Both the position numbers and the translations under genes were made by a program. Shown one piece after another: positions 24,670 through 34,740 of a stretch of 64,000 nt of DNA (positions are counted from its first letter, which is position 1; every line of letters begins with the position of its first letter). The notes under the pieces are model-generated. The model did no database searches. It was given only the letters and a program-made list of their open reading frames with translations, and was not told the DNA's origin. The stretch is from NCBI GenBank assembly GCA_028023455.1, contig JAQFVV010000500.1, forward strand, positions 186,001 through 250,000, in the 5' to 3' direction. This DNA comes from Epiperipatus broadwayi. Lineage: Eukaryota > Onychophora > Udeonychophora > Euonychophora > Peripatidae.

Positions 24670-24853
24670 TATCAATAAAGTTGCTTAAAAAAAAATGATC
24701 AAAAAAAAAAAACTATTTTACTTAGGGTTAGTAATTACGGTACACGATTGACAAAGACATTTTCAAAACATCCGGTTAATAATCTTACAAAAAGACTATA
24801 TACAAAAAGAAAAATGTTTACTATCGCTTACCTAAGGACCATTTACGTTTACA

Positions 24854-24865
24854 CCTCCTCCCCCC
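24854..24865 (-). promoter_or_regulatory. Possible polypurine tract
   Basis: On the minus strand GGGGGGAGGAGG is directly followed by TGTAAACGT, as a polypurine tract is followed by the TG of a 3' LTR. However, the recognisable LTR end is 184 bp further on, so the assignment is uncertain. Confidence 0.35.
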
Positions 24866-25401
24866 GAGAATTCTATTTTATTTTATACATTTTATTTTTA
24901 CTCACGGCATGACAAGCAAATTATTTAAATTATTTAGGAAAGGTTGCATTGAAGTAAATATATTTTGAAAGATAGTGGGTTTATGCGTGTATATTTGCAG
25001 CACAATTATAAATACCATCAACTTATTTATGACTGATTAAAATGCTTAAATAGGATTACACTGAAGTAAATTCCCAACGGTACTCATCGTAAGGTACCAC
25101 ATTTCGATCATAAACTTACGTGGCTGTGCGCACCTATACACATAAAAGCATAATATATATCAACAAAAAAAACATATCAATTGCAACCTTTTGACTTTCT
25201 TTTTAACAAAATACAGTTTAAAATTATTTATATCTTTCCGTTGGTTTTTAATATATGTGCTATTTCTTTCTGGCAGTACTTTTATCAGATTTAAAGTATA
25301 CGACTTTATATAAACAGATAAAAATATTTCATTTTGACAAAATTTGCTCAGGGTATTTGTGGTTTATTAAAGATCGGCCCCAGATTGGGAAAGCCAGTTG
25401 T

Positions 25402-25415
25402 AACGTTGGGCGCCA
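25402..25415 (-). promoter_or_regulatory. Primer-binding site, tRNA-Lys type
   Basis: TGGCGCCCAACGTT on the minus strand, two bases inside the right LTR. The first 13 bases equal the complement of the tRNA-Lys(1,2) 3' end as known from retroelements; the match stops there. On the plus strand the 13-mer GCCAGTTGTAACG is doubled across this border. Confidence 0.6.
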
Positions 25416-25417
25416 GT

Positions 25418-27627
25418 TGTAACGATCCGGAGAAGGCGACTTAACGTAACCTGCACTACAGGGCGCCATCTAGGCATTTGAACCTAGAAAAATTTATAAA
25501 GTAGGCAGATACGTAAGAAAAAAAAAAATTATTTTTTTTTATTTTGATTCCGGTCGTTAGCCCATGTCACTAGCTCAGTGGAATAGCAGAGATTAAATAA
25601 TATAATATCTTATCTAATTAGATTTCAACATTAAAAAAATAAATAAAATAAGCCACTGCCAGTAATTAACATACAAACATTTATTTATGCACATATATAT
25701 AAGATTTAAAATTATTTTAGTATTAGTTTTACATTTTAACATTTAACATTATTTTTAACTTTGATTTTTGACTTTAATTTACATTTAATTACTATTATAT
25801 TCTAATTTTACATTTTAATTAAGTTCGCACAGATGAATTTATGAAAGCTTGTTTATAATGTTGAATATAGATCGGTTACATAGATTTCACGGTCAAAAAC
25901 ATTTCAAAGTAAACATAAATGATCAAAATACAAAATTATTGATTACTGACAATTGCGGAGGGAAATTTATATGTAACCCAATAGTATTCACCATAAGATA
26001 CTTGCATTGTCACCAATAACTTAAAAGACATCCAAATAAATACATTTTAGATACTCACCATAAGGTATCATTATTTATCGAATGTCTATATATTTTGATC
26101 AAATATGAAAACCCAAAACATACTTAACCGATAACCAATCCATGCAAGCGTCTATAAACAACTTAAATTTAATGCATTTTTATTTAGGGTCAAGTATGAA
26201 TAGACCACATAGATTTGCTTTTGAAAATAAACATTCTATCCCTATTTAACCTTAGGTTAAAATTCGTAGTCAAACCGGCATCAATTCATCTGATATATCG
26301 ATGTATTCAATGTAATAAAATACGGCAGCACAAAAAGTTAAGAGAAGAAATTGCTTCTCATGAGATAGGAATATTACATCTATCTGCAAAGAAGAGCAAT
26401 AAAACAAAAAACTCCATAGAAAGGAACTGCGGTATCCGACTTATAATTCCTTCCATAGGCAAACGGAAGTGTGCGGCGTATGAAGCGATTCTGCCCGTAG
26501 CGAATCAATATTACATCTACTAATCACACCAATATATCCAATCCATTGACCCAATTTAACCACGAAACAAATAACCTAAGATTACCCTCCCCTAATATAA
26601 CTTTACAAATCTATACAGCCATTCACGCCCGACTTAAGTTTAACATTGATATATTTTAATTTATCAGAAAACAGAAATCATAAATAAACTTAAAGAACAA
26701 AATTAAATAAATGGAAATGATTTTACACAAATAAATAAAAAATACATCAAATAACATTTTAACTACTTTAGTCAGATAGGAAACTAATGCAATTATTTTA
26801 AATACGAAAAGTTTTTAATTTAATGTTCATTAATTGTAAAGTTCTTACGGTTTTAAACAGTTCATCTTTATCTGTCGTTTGTAAGTTTGAACGGGAATTC
26901 CCACGCCGTCCTAAGATTGGTATCCATTTAGCCATTGTTTTATTTATTTATTCGAAGGTTTTTTAGTTCAATTGGTCCTCAATGTAGGAAACGATAGTTC
27001 ATTTCTCTTTTCTTTAACAGCTGAAAGAATTGACCGTGCGTCTGTCAATTCCTTCACCTCCAACTCCGTACTAATACCTATAGTCACATTGTAATAATCA
27101 TAATCAATAATCACTAACTAATAATTTCCAAACTTGTCCTTTTATATTACTTTGAAAGATTGACTTAACATTACGTCATCGATGTGATGATCCTTTTCGT
27201 TGAGATCCGATTTCCCAATGGATTTCTTTCATTGGCTATTTGTTTCTATTGTTTTCCTATCTGACCGCTGTTTTTACATTTAAATGCCCAAGGCTGGTTT
27301 ACATTTAACTAATTAACAATCATTTCCATTTCTAATTAATTAACCTGTTTTCCAAATCAAAGATATATTTAAAGATAAATTTAAAGATATAATTTTATCT
27401 CCAAATCTTTTTAAAATTTAGTTTTAAAATACCTTTTCTATTTTTAATACAGTTTTATTTTAATAATTTTTTTTTACCTGTGCGATTTAATATATACGAG
27501 TTTAAGATGATATTTAATTTCAATTTTTAATTCTTAAAGAAAATTTTTAAATGCGAACTTTTTAATTTACTTTCATGTTTAATAAATATAAAAAAAAACA
27601 ATGTAACGAACGTCTGTGCTCGTTACA
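25418..27627 (-). repeat. Right LTR with internal deletion (2210 bp)
   Basis: Collinear with the left LTR but lacks 749 bp. The junction sits in a shared TTAA, as expected for a microhomology deletion. The 102-codon frame at 26215-26523 translates identically to that in the left LTR. Confidence 0.75.
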
Positions 27628-28110
27628 ACACTATATTAGCATTGATATGATTTTGTGTTTTATAATAAATCTATTTTTTCAATTAATATTCTCAATCTCT
27701 ATAAAATTTCTGCCTTGTTTAAATACAAAAAATTAATAGTGAATATAAACATTTAATATTTAAATGAATTATTATACTTTTTTGATAAACATATTATTAA
27801 TTTTTCTGTGATGATAAGAATAGAGAGACAGATACGATCATGACACAAAACAGCTGCAGAGAACAGTCTTGAAAAAAAAAAATCAACTTAGTAATCAATC
27901 TATGAAATGATTTTGTATGTAGTTCTTACTTTAAATTTAAATTTCAAAAAATTTCAAGAAGCATATCCCTTTAATATTCTTATTGATATATTATTAGATT
28001 TTTCCGTAAGATTTTCATATAAAATAAATGTGATGTAATTTTCAATCACCTAATCTTGTTTTTTCCCTCTAATATTAATGTAAGGTGGTTTTTGTCAGAA
28101 ATCTAAAACT

Positions 28111-28615
28111 TTATAAACAAGTCAAAACTCTCCATACAGTAGTGCCATCCTGTGCCAACCAGAGTAATCAATGGATGCCAGAAAGCTTGTGCATAAAATC
28201 CCTATCTAATGCCTACTCATTCAATATCACCATACTAGTTTTTGGCTTGTGGCCTTCGTCAGTGAGGCGCTTTGGATCTGAGAGCACTGCACCTAGATCT
28301 TAGGATCTAATGCAACCCTCGAGCAACCACCTTTTATCTCTACTTAACTATAAAACTATGAGAATAAAATTGAAAACACAAAAATATTTTCAATCTAAGC
28401 TCAATAGCTTATATAGCTAAGATCTAGGTGCAGTGCTCTCAGATCCAAAGCTCCTCACTGACGAAGGCCACAAGCCAGAAACTAGTATGGGGATATTGGA
28501 TGAGTAGGCATTAGATAGGGATTTTATGCACAAGCCTTCTGGCATCCATTGATTACTCTGGTTGGCACAGGGTGGCACTACTGTATGGAGAGTTTTGCCT
28601 TGTTTATAAACAATT
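28111..28615. mobile_element. Foldback element R2 with 110-bp centre
   Basis: Inverted arms 28111-28310 and 28418-28610, tips TTATAAACAAG/CTTGTTTATAA, with a non-homologous centre of about 110 bp (CTCGAGCAACCACCTTTTAT onward). The outward hammerhead-like motif in the right arm has a complete core; the left one has AAAAC in place of GAAAC. Non-coding. Confidence 0.8.
28434..28506 (+). ncRNA. Hammerhead-ribozyme-like motif, R2 family, complete core
   Basis: Core CTGACGA (28458-28464), stem II GGC/GCC with loop CACAA, GAAA (28478-28481), a minimal stem III (AC-TA-GT) and GTA, with predicted cleavage after 28487. Stem I pairs TCCTCA (28452-28457) with TGGGGA (28488-28493), then TCCAA with TTGGA and CTCA with TGAG outside an internal loop. 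This is the type-I topology. Stem II starts with an A-A mismatch at 10.1/11.1, where active ribozymes normally have G-C, so cleavage may be weak. Confidence 0.5.
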
Positions 28616-29289
28616 ATGTGCTAGTATAAGAGCTGGTGATCATGTAATGCTTAATGATTGAAATTTAAAACTTATTATACTGAAGAACATGCAAATTAGC
28701 AACAACAGCATAATAAGGATACTCTGACATTTAACATAGATTATCATCAATCCAAATGCCACTATTTCAAAAAATTTTATATCCAAACAAAATTACGAAG
28801 TATTGTTTTGATTTATTTTTTTAATTGGTTGTATAAAATTTTTTTACTCATATAAGCATATTCTGCATTTTAAAATGTTATTATTAATAAAAATACACAG
28901 TTTATATAAAATATTTCAATATAAGTTTACTTAAAGTTTTAGCAGACTTTGGTTTTACAATGAGAAAAAAATTTGCTGAAATGCAAAAAATTCACAAATT
29001 CAAAAAAACCTCTGAAACTAGGAAATTTTGATTAATGATAATTTACCTCATATATAAACAAAGTTCTCACCATTCCCAACTATCATAGATAAAAAAAAAA
29101 AATTGTGGTTTTGAGAAAAAATACATTAATTTTCTAATTTTGTTTCATTAATTTGCTAATATTCACTTGTTCAAATGTTAATTTTAACATATGACAATGA
29201 CATACTATTTCAGAGTCATCATTAAAAGACTAAATTTTATTCATAAGGATGAAAACAATAAAATATCAGTATATCACCTGACTTTAGCT

Positions 29290-29700
29290 TACTCATTGCT
29301 GATTCAGCAATATATTTTATCTTCATATCTCTATGCCATCTATCATGAGTTTTAGTAACTAATAGATGCCAGATGATGAATGATACTTAATAAAACACTA
29401 TCCAGTCTAGTTCTATCCAATATCCTCAGATTAGTTACAAACTTATGGCTTCCATCAGTGAGAAGTTTTGAATCTTAGAACTGCACTCTGATCTTTAGAA
29501 TCTAATGCTACTAGAGGGGGGATATATTAGATCTTAAAGGTCCAAGTGCACCGCTCCTCCTCACTGATGAAAATCATAAGCTTGAATCTAGTCAGGAGAT
29601 ATTAAATAGGACTGCACTAGACACAGATTTATTAAGCATTATCATCTGATATTTGTTACTAGCTTACAATAGATGACAGTGGTGTAAAGAAAAAATTATG
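29290..29700. mobile_element. Foldback element R3, diverged relative of R2
   Basis: Arms (about 29330-29500 and 29540-29690) share ATAGATGCCAGATGATGAAT-like tips and an inner part resembling R2: CTTCCATCAGTGAG on the left, CTCACTGATGAAAATCATAA on the right. The right arm keeps CTGATGA but has GAAT in place of GAAA. The left has CTGATGG and GTAAC. So it is decayed, although stem I pairing on the left (TTCTCA/TGAGGA) is kept. Confidence 0.6.
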
Positions 29701-29849
29701 CTTATAAAAAATGACTGAGAAAGCATAATTTATCTTAGTTACTTTTACTATTTTCTAATCCTGCAAATTATAATAAGATATAAATTTGTAGTAATATATA
29801 ATAAAATCTATATTTAATTGTTGCTACTGGCTTGAAGTTTTCCTTATTT

Positions 29850-30310
29850 ATTTGATGTATCAGATTTGTTAATAATTCAAGCTATATAGTTCTATCATCC
29901 AAGACTAGTCTCAAATGAAAATCCCCTTTCTGGATAGTCAACAAATAATCTACAAACGAAGAATTATGGCATATAAAATGGACTTCTTATAAAGTTCCAA
30001 ACATTTTTTTATCCCCCAGATCCAATAGGAAAGCTAACTGAATTTGATCATACTAGACATTATAGGATTCTCATGTACAGACCGTACAACCAACTTTCTT
30101 GTGCTCATCTACTTCATGCATTGAATTTATCGATCATTGACTTATGTAGAATGTGGACAAATATAGGCACGAACCAAACTGTTAATAATCATTGGATCTA
30201 TAGTTATAATGACATCTGAATGATTTAATAAAGCTAATATTGGTTCTATCTCCTGGTTGGAATTATTACAAGTTCCTTTATGATATTTTGTTAAAAGTCA
30301 AGTTGTCAAA
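29850..30310 (-). mobile_element. Fragment of an unidentified once-coding repeat, copy 2
   Basis: The minus strand aligns with 20160-20400: CAAATTCAGTTAGCTTTCCT, then CTGGGGGATAAAAAAATGTT, then GACTAGTCTTGGATGATAG. Frames are broken. See the entry at 20160. Confidence 0.5.
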
Positions 30311-30597
30311 AAAAAAAACATTTTTTTTTCCTACCGTGAATTCCAAGTTATGGTTTTAAAGTAAAGAATATTAATTTTAGCAAGTACGACAAGAAAAATA
30401 AAATATGAAGATTTTCATGATCTGTAATGAATGTTTCTAGTTCAAAATAAGAGTCATTATTCCTGCTTCTAACTTTTAATAAAATTTAAAATATATAATT
30501 GCACTGTAATTATACATGAAAATTAACTTCCATAAAAGTTGGAATGGTTTACTATATACGTATATATAAAAAGCTCAATAAATATTAACAAACCTAC

Positions 30598-30690
30598 CAT
30601 TTATTTACCCGCGCTGTGACATCACAGTCTCGAAAATTTTTCGAGAGCTTTTTCTGGTAACTACTCGAAAACTTTACATTTAAAGTGCTA
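30598..30690 (-). promoter_or_regulatory. Candidate promoter and non-coding first exon
   Basis: The only CpG-containing island in this part: GCGCTGTGACATCACAG includes the CRE-like TGACATCA, beside a perfect inverted repeat CTCGAAAATTTTTCGAG. On the minus strand a donor-like ATG/GTAGGT ends the segment at 30598. Splicing from here to the acceptor at 19088 would give the minus-strand gene its 5' UTR. The transcription start is not determined. Confidence 0.35.
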
Positions 30691-31126
30691 CAAGTATTTT
30701 TTTGGTTGCTACTAATTATATAAGCGTTAAATTTAAAACAATAAAAATAGACCTCTATAACTTACAATATCTTGTTGTTAAAATTTTTTTTTAAACGCTA
30801 TATTGTTCTTTTTCTAACTTCTTAAGAGTCGATAAAATTAATATTTATTAGTTAAGTGTTAACTTTTTTTTGTGTGTGTATATGTTCTCTATATTCAGCC
30901 GATTTTTTAATCGAGTAAAAAATTATCGCTATGTACTGACTTGTGTATGTGTTTATTTAATAAAATTATATATATGTTTGCAAAACTGATCAGTCAGGCA
31001 GTGTTATGTCACTAGAAATAATGATATGCAGAAAAATAGAATTAAGCTAATATAATTTCTTAAATTGTATAACAATGCAAATTTGCAGAGTTGTTAAAAA
31101 TGCTTGCAGAACTTCTAATGGAGAGA

Positions 31127-31180
31127 GATAAAAAGCAGGCTAGTGGAACAAAGTGAAAACAGTTGGTCAGTGCAGTTGTA
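31127..31180 (+). promoter_or_regulatory. TATA-like promoter candidate
   Basis: GATAAAAAGCAGG (31127-31139) lies about 30-40 bp before an initiator-like TCAGTGCAGTTG. An AATAAA follows near 31466. It could be the transcription start of an old LTR. The following sequence has no recognised frame. Confidence 0.25.
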
Positions 31181-31975
31181 GGCTAGGTAGTGCAGAAGAA
31201 ATGCAATCAAATCCAATCAGAATGAATATGTGTGTGAGCAGTGAAGTGCTTATTAAAATTGCTAGTGAAAATTAACACGGAAAGTTACGGAAGTAAAGTA
31301 GTACATGTTAACAAAAGTGTATAGATATTAAAAGAAAGACTTAATAAATTGTGGAAATAGAATGTAACTATACTAATTGTTCAGTTATTAATAGTATTTG
31401 TTCCAGAGTTCTACCAGCCAGTTGAGTACTAATCACTATTATTAACTTATACATTATTATGAGTGAATAAATTTGTAGTTAAACTAATTTAAAGATTGGT
31501 TATTGAGTATATGGCTGTTAACTTAAAATCTGACTCTGCACATATCAATTATATGAACTGCCTATTTGATTTTTGTATTTGCAATGACCTAATGATGCTG
31601 TAATTTCATGCATTCCCGATTCTGATTATATATACATATTTTATAATTGCACAGGCCTAGGAATGCACTGGCTCAATAAAAGTCATATGTGTAGATATCC
31701 ACACGTGTACACTGACAATTATTTCATAGGTGCTAAGAGGCATTTATTGACACTTGGGGGAATATACAGAGCCATTATTCAAAATATCAAACGATAATGG
31801 GAGGGGGGAGTAAGAATCAGTTGTACAAATAAGAATTTGTGTAAAACTGTGCTAATATAAAACTTGCATAGTTTACACTTTTTTTTTTTTTTTAAAGTAA
31901 AGATTACAAATAAGCAAAAATACTTGTACAAAGTAATTTTAAAAAAAAATTAAGGTCAAGTAACTGCTAGAATTT

Positions 31976-32062
31976 ATAACCCAATAAACATCACATGATC
32001 ACCATTTCTTATGCTTGATTGGCTTGCACTGAGTGGCAATACGTATAGAACTTTGCCTGTTT
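31976..32062. mobile_element. R2 foldback fragment (one tip)
   Basis: The outer flank AAACATCACATGATCACC, TTCTTATGCTTG, then the tip CTTTGCCTGTTTTAGTATAA. No arm partner. Confidence 0.65.
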
Positions 32063-32159
32063 TAGTATAATTTATAACTTGGTACAAGTTACTTAATCAC
32101 TACTAAAAATATCAAGCAGTAAATGGAGGGGGGGGGTATTACTTGTATAGAGCAATAAT

Positions 32160-32800
32160 GTACAGAGGCAAAACTCTCCTTACAGTAGCACCACTCAGTG
32201 CAAAGCAGAATAATCAATGGATGAAGGAAAGTGTGCATAAAATCCCTATTTACTGCCTACTCACCCTATATCCCCAGACTAGTGTCTAGCTTGTGGCTTT
32301 CATCAGTGAGGAGCCTTGCATCTGAAAGCATTGCACCTAGATCTTAGGATATAATGCAACCCTCCAGCAGCCACCTTTTATCTTATTAACTAACAATAAA
32401 GCTTTGAGTCCAAAATGAAAACAATAATGTTTTCAATTTAAACTCATTAGCTTGTATAGTCATATAGCTCTAAACTCAGTTCAGCATCCATACTTTTTGG
32501 TGTCTTTGGTTCTTTAATAACCACAATCATCATAATCCTATTGGGCAGGATTGGCATTAACCTGCTAAACATCACATGATCACCAATCTTTATGTTTACA
32601 CAAGTTGTTTACACAGAATCAAGGCTCCTCACTGATGAAAGTCACAAGCTAGAAACTAGTCTGGGTATATAGGATGAGTAGGCATTAGGTAGGGATTTTA
32701 TGCATAAACCTTCCTGCATCCATTGATTACTCTGGCTTGCACTGAGTAGTGCTTATGTAAAGAGAGTTTTGCCTCTGTGTAAACAGCTTGTGTAAGCATA
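32160..32800. mobile_element. Foldback element R2 with 260-bp centre
   Basis: The left arm (32165-32350) and right arm (32615-32785) are inverted copies. The centre holds a further R2 flank (CTAAACATCACATGATCACC near 32566), so one R2 tip may be nested in another. The right-arm hammerhead-like core is complete; the left-arm one has GACAC in place of GAAAC. Confidence 0.75.
32615..32680 (+). ncRNA. Hammerhead-ribozyme-like motif, R2 family, complete core
   Basis: CTGATGA (32632-32638), stem II AGT/GCT, GAAA (32652-32655), stem III AC-TA-GT, and GTC with predicted cleavage after 32661. Stem I TCCTCA (32626-32631) pairs with TGGGTA (32662-32667) except for one position. Compared with the 28-kb copy, stem II has changed on both sides (GGC/GCC to AGT/GCT) and still pairs. 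The A-A mismatch at the base of stem II is retained. Confidence 0.45.
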
Positions 32801-32829
32801 AAGAATGATGATTCATGCTAGAGGGGAAT

Positions 32830-33794
32830 ATAAATGAAAACTCATTTTCCACTTATTAAAATTTCTTCTAATATGTTCAGCTCATCCCCATTTTAGCATC
32901 TTAATTCTTTCAATATTTATTTGATATCTCCTCCATGTATTTCATTTTAACATTGTTATTTCTACCAAAAGCATTCCAAACAATTAATTTCATTAAAGAA
33001 CTGATGAAATCCTTTTACAAAAAATTTTTGAAAAAGATTATAGATACATTTTCTTTTTACCAAAAACACTCCATCTAAATTTAATTCTACAGCTTTATTT
33101 GATCTATAATGTTTTTATCTCTATTGATCAACAGACGGAGATAATTGTAACTTTTTCTAATTCATGATTATCAATCTTCATTTTGTTCTGTGAAAATTCA
33201 CTGAACATTATTTTATTTTTTTATATACAGTCAGGATTGATCTCATAGGTGAGGCAATTGCCCAGACACTGAATTGAAATATTCGCTAAAATAAGACATT
33301 ATATTCGAATATATGTATTCATTTTTATTTTATTTTTTTTTCTATTATATACATTGCTTTATTTAGAAAACCATTTTAAATAAGCTTTTTCAATAATTTT
33401 AAAAATTTGTTTTAGGTATCAAAACTGATTGGTCATACCCTCTACAAAATACTGCATGTGTGACTTTGCATATATATAAAATTATAATCTAATTTATAAA
33501 AATATTTTATAACTTGTTAAATAATATAATTTTGATATCATCTATTTATAATGATTGAGAAAATGTTTTATCTATACCATTCTCTCCCAATCTATTTTCA
33601 GATAAATTAAATTTTAATGTTTGCACCAACAAAAAAAAAGAACAAATTATGCTATTATAAAAGAAATTAATGATAAATATTCCCCAAAACTTTTTATTTT
33701 CAAGCTTAACTGAATTTCAAAAACACTATAAATTGCATTACTTTTTTTTAAACTTGTTTATTACCTAACTAATTTAATATCAAGAAATTTTTGT
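32830..33794. other. AT-rich sequence, nothing recognised
   Basis: No gene or named repeat could be supported. Confidence 0.5.
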
Positions 33795-33855
33795 ACAAAT
33801 TAGATCTACATACCAACATTTCGAATATTTATTGTAATCTTTGTCAAGACAAACA
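33795..33855 (-). repeat. Penelope-end-like relic
   Basis: Minus strand: CTTGACAAAGATTACAATAA, ATTCGAAATGTTGGTATGT. This resembles the TTGACGAAG...CGAAACGTTGGTAT wording at the ends of many Penelope-like elements, where hammerhead motifs reside. Short and diverged. Confidence 0.35.
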
Positions 33856-34589
33856 CTACAAAAATATTTTAGAAATTTGTAATTAACATAAGAATATTCA
33901 GATAAATAAAATTGAACAATGTATTATATCAAAATTTATACTAACAAGAAAAATCAATAATAAAAAAATAATAATAATTGAACATTCAACGTATATTACC
34001 TAAATGCTACCATCATCATTTAATTCATTATCAATCCACTGCTATGTAAAGATCTCTCTAAGTGTAATCTAGCTTTTTTCAATCCAATCTTCCTTCTATA
34101 TGAGTCTTAAACTTTCTCATTTCATCCATCTATTATGGGGTTTCTTTCTAGTGCATTTTATAATCTCTTGGGATTTAAATTAGCAATCATTTATCATCTC
34201 TTCTTCTAGTAATATTCAATCCAACTCTTCTTTCAATGATGATGCTTGTTCTCTCATCTAACTATTTCACTTTCAATTCCTTCTCGTTACTTCCTTGTTT
34301 TTCTAAACTTCCATGAGTATTCTGAAATCTCTACAGTGCTCTTGTATTAAACATACAAGTCTCAAATGACTTTCACCAGTGAATTTTTTAATCTAATCCA
34401 TTTTTCCTCTAACAGCCATCATTTACTCTTTTTACTATCAAATAATATAAGTATCTACAATTATTAAAAATTTGAGGACACCAAAATGTAGATACTGACC
34501 TGATATCAGATCTATATTTTCTGTGTAAACAAGTTGGTTCAGATTCAAAACATTAGGGTGCTTTGAAATTCAGGCTGATAATTTAGTAA
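33856..34589. other. AT-rich sequence, nothing recognised
   Basis: Pyrimidine-rich stretch around 34050-34330 without a frame of note. Confidence 0.45.
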
Positions 34590-34740
34590 AAAAAAAAAAG
34601 GGTAAATAAAGACTGCTGGATAAAAGATGTATTAGATCCCTATCCAAACTCTTCACCAATGAATGTTATAAGCTAAAAACTAGTTGGATATGAGTAGAAC
34701 AGCAAGTAATAGAAATTTACTAAGCACTATCACTTAATTA
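34590..34740 (+). repeat. R3 foldback arm remnant
   Basis: Order as in R3: GACTGCTGGATAAAAG, CTCTTCACCAATGAATGTTA, ACTAGTTGGATATGAGTAG, ATTTACTAAGCACTATCA. The hammerhead-like core is eroded (CAATGA, AAAAC). Confidence 0.5.

Larger units (their letters stand above)
21710..27627 (-). mobile_element. LTR-type element with 2-3 kb LTRs and a 0.75-kb non-coding interior
   Basis: Two highly similar direct repeats, each starting TGTAACGATCC and ending GCTCGTTACA (TG...CA with a 7-bp inverted end), flank 748 bp without a gag or pol frame. A 4-bp duplication ACAC lies outside both ends (21706-21709 and 27628-27631). Next to the right LTR the minus strand reads TGGCGCCCAACGT two bases in, the primer-binding sequence expected for tRNA-Lys(1,2), which suggests minus orientation. 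The few LTR-LTR differences point to recent insertion. It must have been mobilised by another element. It is far outside the usual LTR-to-interior ratio; TRIM or LARD-like non-autonomous elements are the nearest known types. Confidence 0.75.

Noticed and set aside
13548-32800. CRISPR array or phage-like spaced repeats
   Set aside because: The recurring R2 tips are kilobases apart and are ends of transposons; the genome context is animal.
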